A stretch of 7,118 nt of DNA from Gammaproteobacteria bacterium (GTDB lineage: Bacteria; Pseudomonadota; Gammaproteobacteria; S144-34). Below, in pieces: positions 6,300 through 7,118 of this stretch. Numbering within the stretch: position 1 is the first letter of the stretch; every line of letters begins with the position of its first letter. The notes below the pieces were generated by a model. It did not search any database. It saw nothing but the letters and a program-made list of their open reading frames with translations, and had not been told where the DNA came from. Where the stretch lies: positions 1 to 7,118 of the forward strand of contig WGBS01000314.1 of NCBI GenBank assembly GCA_015494165.1, given 5' to 3'. A program made the position numbers and the translations under genes.

Positions 6300-6367
6300 C
6301 GTCTCCTCCCGGGCCGCGACCCAGGGGCAAAGGCCGCGCGGTGCGGCCGCACAGCCGGGAGGAGACG
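6300..6367 (+). promoter_or_regulatory. Leader hairpin sequestering the Shine-Dalgarno of the secreted protein gene
   Basis: The 13-bp arm at 6300-6312 (CGTCTCCTCCCGG) is the exact reverse complement of 6355-6367 (CCGGGAGGAGACG). The right arm contains the whole GGGAGGAG Shine-Dalgarno and ends 2 nt before the ATG at 6370, so in mRNA the ribosome site would be fully paired. The 42-nt loop holds its own 6-bp hairpin (GGCCGC 6332-6337 with GCGGCC 6343-6348), and a second GGGCCGC at 6311-6317 could compete for the same GCGGCC segment. This arrangement fits a translational control element such as an RNA thermometer, a ligand-sensing leader or a protein/sRNA target. It matches no riboswitch class I know. 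The structure is seen; the control function is inferred. Confidence 0.6.
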
Positions 6368-6369
6368 CC

Positions 6370-6705
6370 ATGAGCACCACCATCGCCACCTACGGTTCCC
6401 GCATCCGCCGCCTCGCCGCCGCGCTCGCGGCCGCCGCCGCCCTCGGGGCGGGCGCGCAGCAGGCGCAGGCGATGACGGATGCCGAGTACCGCGCCTGGCA
6501 GGTCGAGCGGGCGCTGCATCCCTCGCCGGCGCAGCTCGAGCGCGAGCGCGCGGGCAAGGTCTACATCTACGACGGGCTGACGGAGGCCGACATCGAGCGG
6601 ATCCTGGAGGAGGCCTTCGACCGGGTGGACGCGATGATGTTCGTGCGGGTGCAGGTGGAGGACCCGGACACGGGCGAGCTGGTGGCGCTCGACGACGGCT
6701 GCTGA
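6370..6705 (+). CDS. Small secreted protein of unknown function (copy 1)
   Basis: The 111-residue protein has a clear Sec signal peptide: R11, R13 and R14, then an alanine/leucine-rich core at 15-28 and a probable cleavage after AQA at 32-34. The mature part of about 77 residues is acidic. It contains YRAWQVERALHPSPAQLERE (40-59), YIYDGLTEADIERILEEAFD (65-84) and a C-terminal strand-like segment VRVQVEDPDTGELVALDDGC ending in the protein's only cysteine. I do not recognise the family; a periplasmic location is inferred from the signal. The ATG follows a very strong GGGAGGAG ribosome site with 5-nt spacing, itself locked in a leader hairpin. A second gene copy with almost the same C-terminal 29 residues lies convergently at the window end. 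Confidence 0.82.
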   Translation: MSTTIATYGSRIRRLAAALAAAAALGAGAQQAQAMTDAEYRAWQVERALHPSPAQLERERAGKVYIYDGLTEADIERILEEAFDRVDAMMFVRVQVEDPDTGELVALDDGC

Positions 6706-6707
6706 GC
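6614..6707 (+). repeat. Left arm of gene-sized inverted repeat (3' end of copy 1)
   Basis: These 94 bp match the reverse complement of 7025-7118 with three substitutions, covering the last 29 codons and stop of copy 1. Similarity ends 2 bp beyond the stop codon on this side; the other end runs beyond the window. Confidence 0.9.
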
Positions 6708-6726
6708 GGGGGACGGTCTGCAGCCG

Positions 6727-6756
6727 GCAGGCCGCAGTCTGGGGGCTGCGGCCTGC
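6727..6756 (+). terminator. Hairpin 21 bp after copy 1 stop (candidate terminator)
   Basis: GCAGGCCGCAG (6727-6737) pairs perfectly with CTGCGGCCTGC (6746-6756) across an 8-nt loop. Its position just past the stop suits transcript-end formation, but only GGTT follows rather than a U-run, so it may act with Rho or stabilise the 3' end. Confidence 0.45.
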
Positions 6757-6847
6757 GGTTGGCGGGAGGCGAGGATCGGGGGGCAAAGGTCGGGGCGTCC
6801 CTCACGTGGGGCGGGCTTCCAGCCGCGCCCCCCTGCGGGGGAGAGTC

Positions 6848-6873
6848 GGGAGACGGGAGCCGGGAGACGGGGG
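6848..6873 (+). repeat. Three 7-nt GGGAGMC repeats with G-quadruplex potential
   Basis: GGGAGAC, GGGAGCC, GGGAGAC and a final GGGGG run are spaced exactly 7 nt apart, so four G-tracts are separated by three 4-nt loops. This satisfies the usual G3N1-7 quadruplex pattern on the plus strand. Confidence 0.65.
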
Positions 6874-6878
6874 TCGGT

Positions 6879-6907
6879 GCGCCCTTCGGGCGCGGCCTTT
6901 TGATCTT
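6879..6907 (+). terminator. Short GC hairpin with T-rich tail (candidate intrinsic terminator)
   Basis: GCGCCC (6879-6884) and GGGCGC (6888-6893) form a 6-bp stem on a TTC loop, followed after GGCC by TTTTGATCTTT. The 4-nt gap before the T-run weakens the case. It would end transcripts from copy 1 that pass the 6727-6756 hairpin. Confidence 0.4.
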
Positions 6908-6922
6908 TCCCGTCTCCCGTCA

Positions 6923-6943
6923 CCCGCCTCCCGCCTCCCGCCT
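6923..6943 (+). repeat. Three perfect CCCGCCT 7-mers in tandem
   Basis: CCCGCCT occurs at 6923-6929, 6930-6936 and 6937-6943. It shares the 7-nt period of the G-rich repeats 50 bp upstream and is roughly complementary to them. Confidence 0.75.
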
Positions 6944-6946
6944 CTC

Positions 6947-6972
6947 AAGAAAAAGGCCGCCGGGAGGCGGCC
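6947..6972 (-). terminator. Intrinsic terminator of the minus-strand copy 2 gene
   Basis: Read on the minus strand, a perfect 7-bp stem GGCCGCC/GGCGGCC (6972-6966 with 6961-6955) on a 4-nt loop is followed directly by TTTTTCTT (6954-6947). This is the classical form of a Rho-independent terminator and lies 55 bp past the stop of copy 2. Confidence 0.82.
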
Positions 6973-6984
6973 CAAGGGGGAGAA

Positions 6985-7017
6985 GGGCGCCGGGCCGCAC
7001 CACCAGACCCGGCGCCC
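6985..7017. repeat. 10-bp-stem hairpin just past copy 2 stop
   Basis: GGGCGCCGGG (6985-6994) is the exact reverse complement of CCCGGCGCCC (7008-7017), with a 13-nt loop. It begins 9 bp after the stop of copy 2 on the minus strand and precedes the intrinsic terminator, so it probably shapes or protects the 3' end of that transcript. Confidence 0.65.
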
Positions 7018-7024
7018 GCCGGAG

Positions 7025-7118
7025 GCTCAGCAGCCGTCGTCGAGCGCCACCAGCTCGCCCGTGTCCGGGTCCTCCACCTGCACCCGCACGAACATCATCG
7101 AATCCACCCGATCGAAGG
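7025..7118 (-). repeat. Right arm of gene-sized inverted repeat (3' end of copy 2)
   Basis: This is the reverse complement of 6614-6707 with three substitutions, all near the window edge within the codons for D-R-V-D-S. From the MM codons to 2 bp beyond the stop the two arms are identical. Confidence 0.9.
7027..7118 (-). CDS. Small secreted protein, copy 2 (only the C-terminal end is in the window)
   Basis: The visible 29 residues, FDRVDSMMFVRVQVEDPDTG followed by ELVALDDGC, differ from the end of copy 1 (residues 83-111) by a single Ala-to-Ser change. The gene enters from beyond the right edge on the minus strand and stops at 7027-7029, so it converges on copy 1. Because its 5' part is outside, the signal peptide, the leader hairpin and full length cannot be checked here. 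Function is unknown, as for copy 1; the final cysteine is also conserved. Confidence 0.85.
   Translation of the reverse strand, partial: FDRVDSMMFVRVQVEDPDTGELVALDDGC

Larger units (their letters stand above)
6706..7026. other. Structured non-coding spacer between convergent copies
   Basis: No plausible gene is visible in these 321 bp. From left to right the region holds an 11-bp-stem hairpin (6727-6756), a G-rich stretch with 7-nt repeats (6848-6873), a short terminator-like hairpin with T-rich tail (6879-6907), C-rich 7-nt repeats (6923-6943), an intrinsic terminator for the minus strand (6947-6972) and a 10-bp-stem hairpin (6985-7017). GGGAGACGGG at 6848-6857 and 6862-6871 can also pair with CCCGTCTCCC at 6909-6918, giving a larger alternative fold. 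Confidence 0.7.

Noticed and set aside
6567..6923. Minus-strand open frame overlapping copy 1 and the spacer
   Set aside because: It is antisense to the secreted protein gene and passes through hairpins and tandem repeats; its composition is low-complexity.
1..7118. CRISPR array, tRNA, rRNA, insertion sequence or integrase
   Set aside because: No regularly spaced repeats with unique spacers, no tRNA- or rRNA-like segment and no transposase or integrase frame was seen.

Overview
The window is very GC-rich (about three quarters G+C by eye), with short intergenic gaps and strong G/C third-position bias. It looks like a high-GC proteobacterium. The gene families present (a YjgN/DUF898 membrane protein paired with an M48 peptidase, RsmD, a HEPN/MNT pair, a short HicB-like protein with HicA) suit a gamma- or betaproteobacterium, but no marker here fixes the lineage.

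Layout. (1) 2-2185, plus strand: a 5'-truncated YjgN/DUF898 membrane protein, then 9 bp later a membrane-anchored M48 zinc metallopeptidase, almost certainly one transcription unit. (2) 2232-3557, plus: an unrecognised protein with about seven membrane segments and a cysteine-containing C-terminal domain. Its base composition is locally less GC-rich than its neighbours. It ends at a convergent junction with a strong hairpin. (3) 3615-4363, minus: a HEPN toxin and MNT nucleotidyltransferase antitoxin pair of the HepT/MntA (type VII) kind, overlapping by 4 bp and with the signature motifs of both partners intact. (4) 4494-5009, minus: a stand-alone cyclic-nucleotide-binding-domain protein without an output domain. 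(5) 5060-5638, plus: rsmD, the 16S rRNA m2G966 methyltransferase, divergent from (4). (6) 5741-6215, plus: a short HicB-like antitoxin overlapping a hicA toxin gene. hicA is frameshifted by a tandem 5-bp duplication (ACCAC twice), and removing one copy restores an 82-residue HicA. (7) 6370-6705, plus: a small secreted protein of unknown function. Its Shine-Dalgarno sequence is the right arm of a perfect 13-bp inverted repeat in its own leader. (8) 6706-7026: a hairpin- and repeat-rich spacer. (9) 7027-7118, minus: the 3' end of a second, nearly identical copy of the small secreted protein gene, convergent with the first and running off the window.

Reading as a whole: the window mixes housekeeping genes (rsmD, the membrane protein/protease pair) with small accessory modules (HEPN/MNT, HicBA, cNMP sensor, duplicated secreted protein). 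The points most worth following up are the RBS-sequestering leader hairpin (a candidate RNA thermometer or similar switch), the inverted near-identical gene copies around a structured spacer, the precisely explained hicA frameshift, and the unrecognised 441-residue membrane protein.
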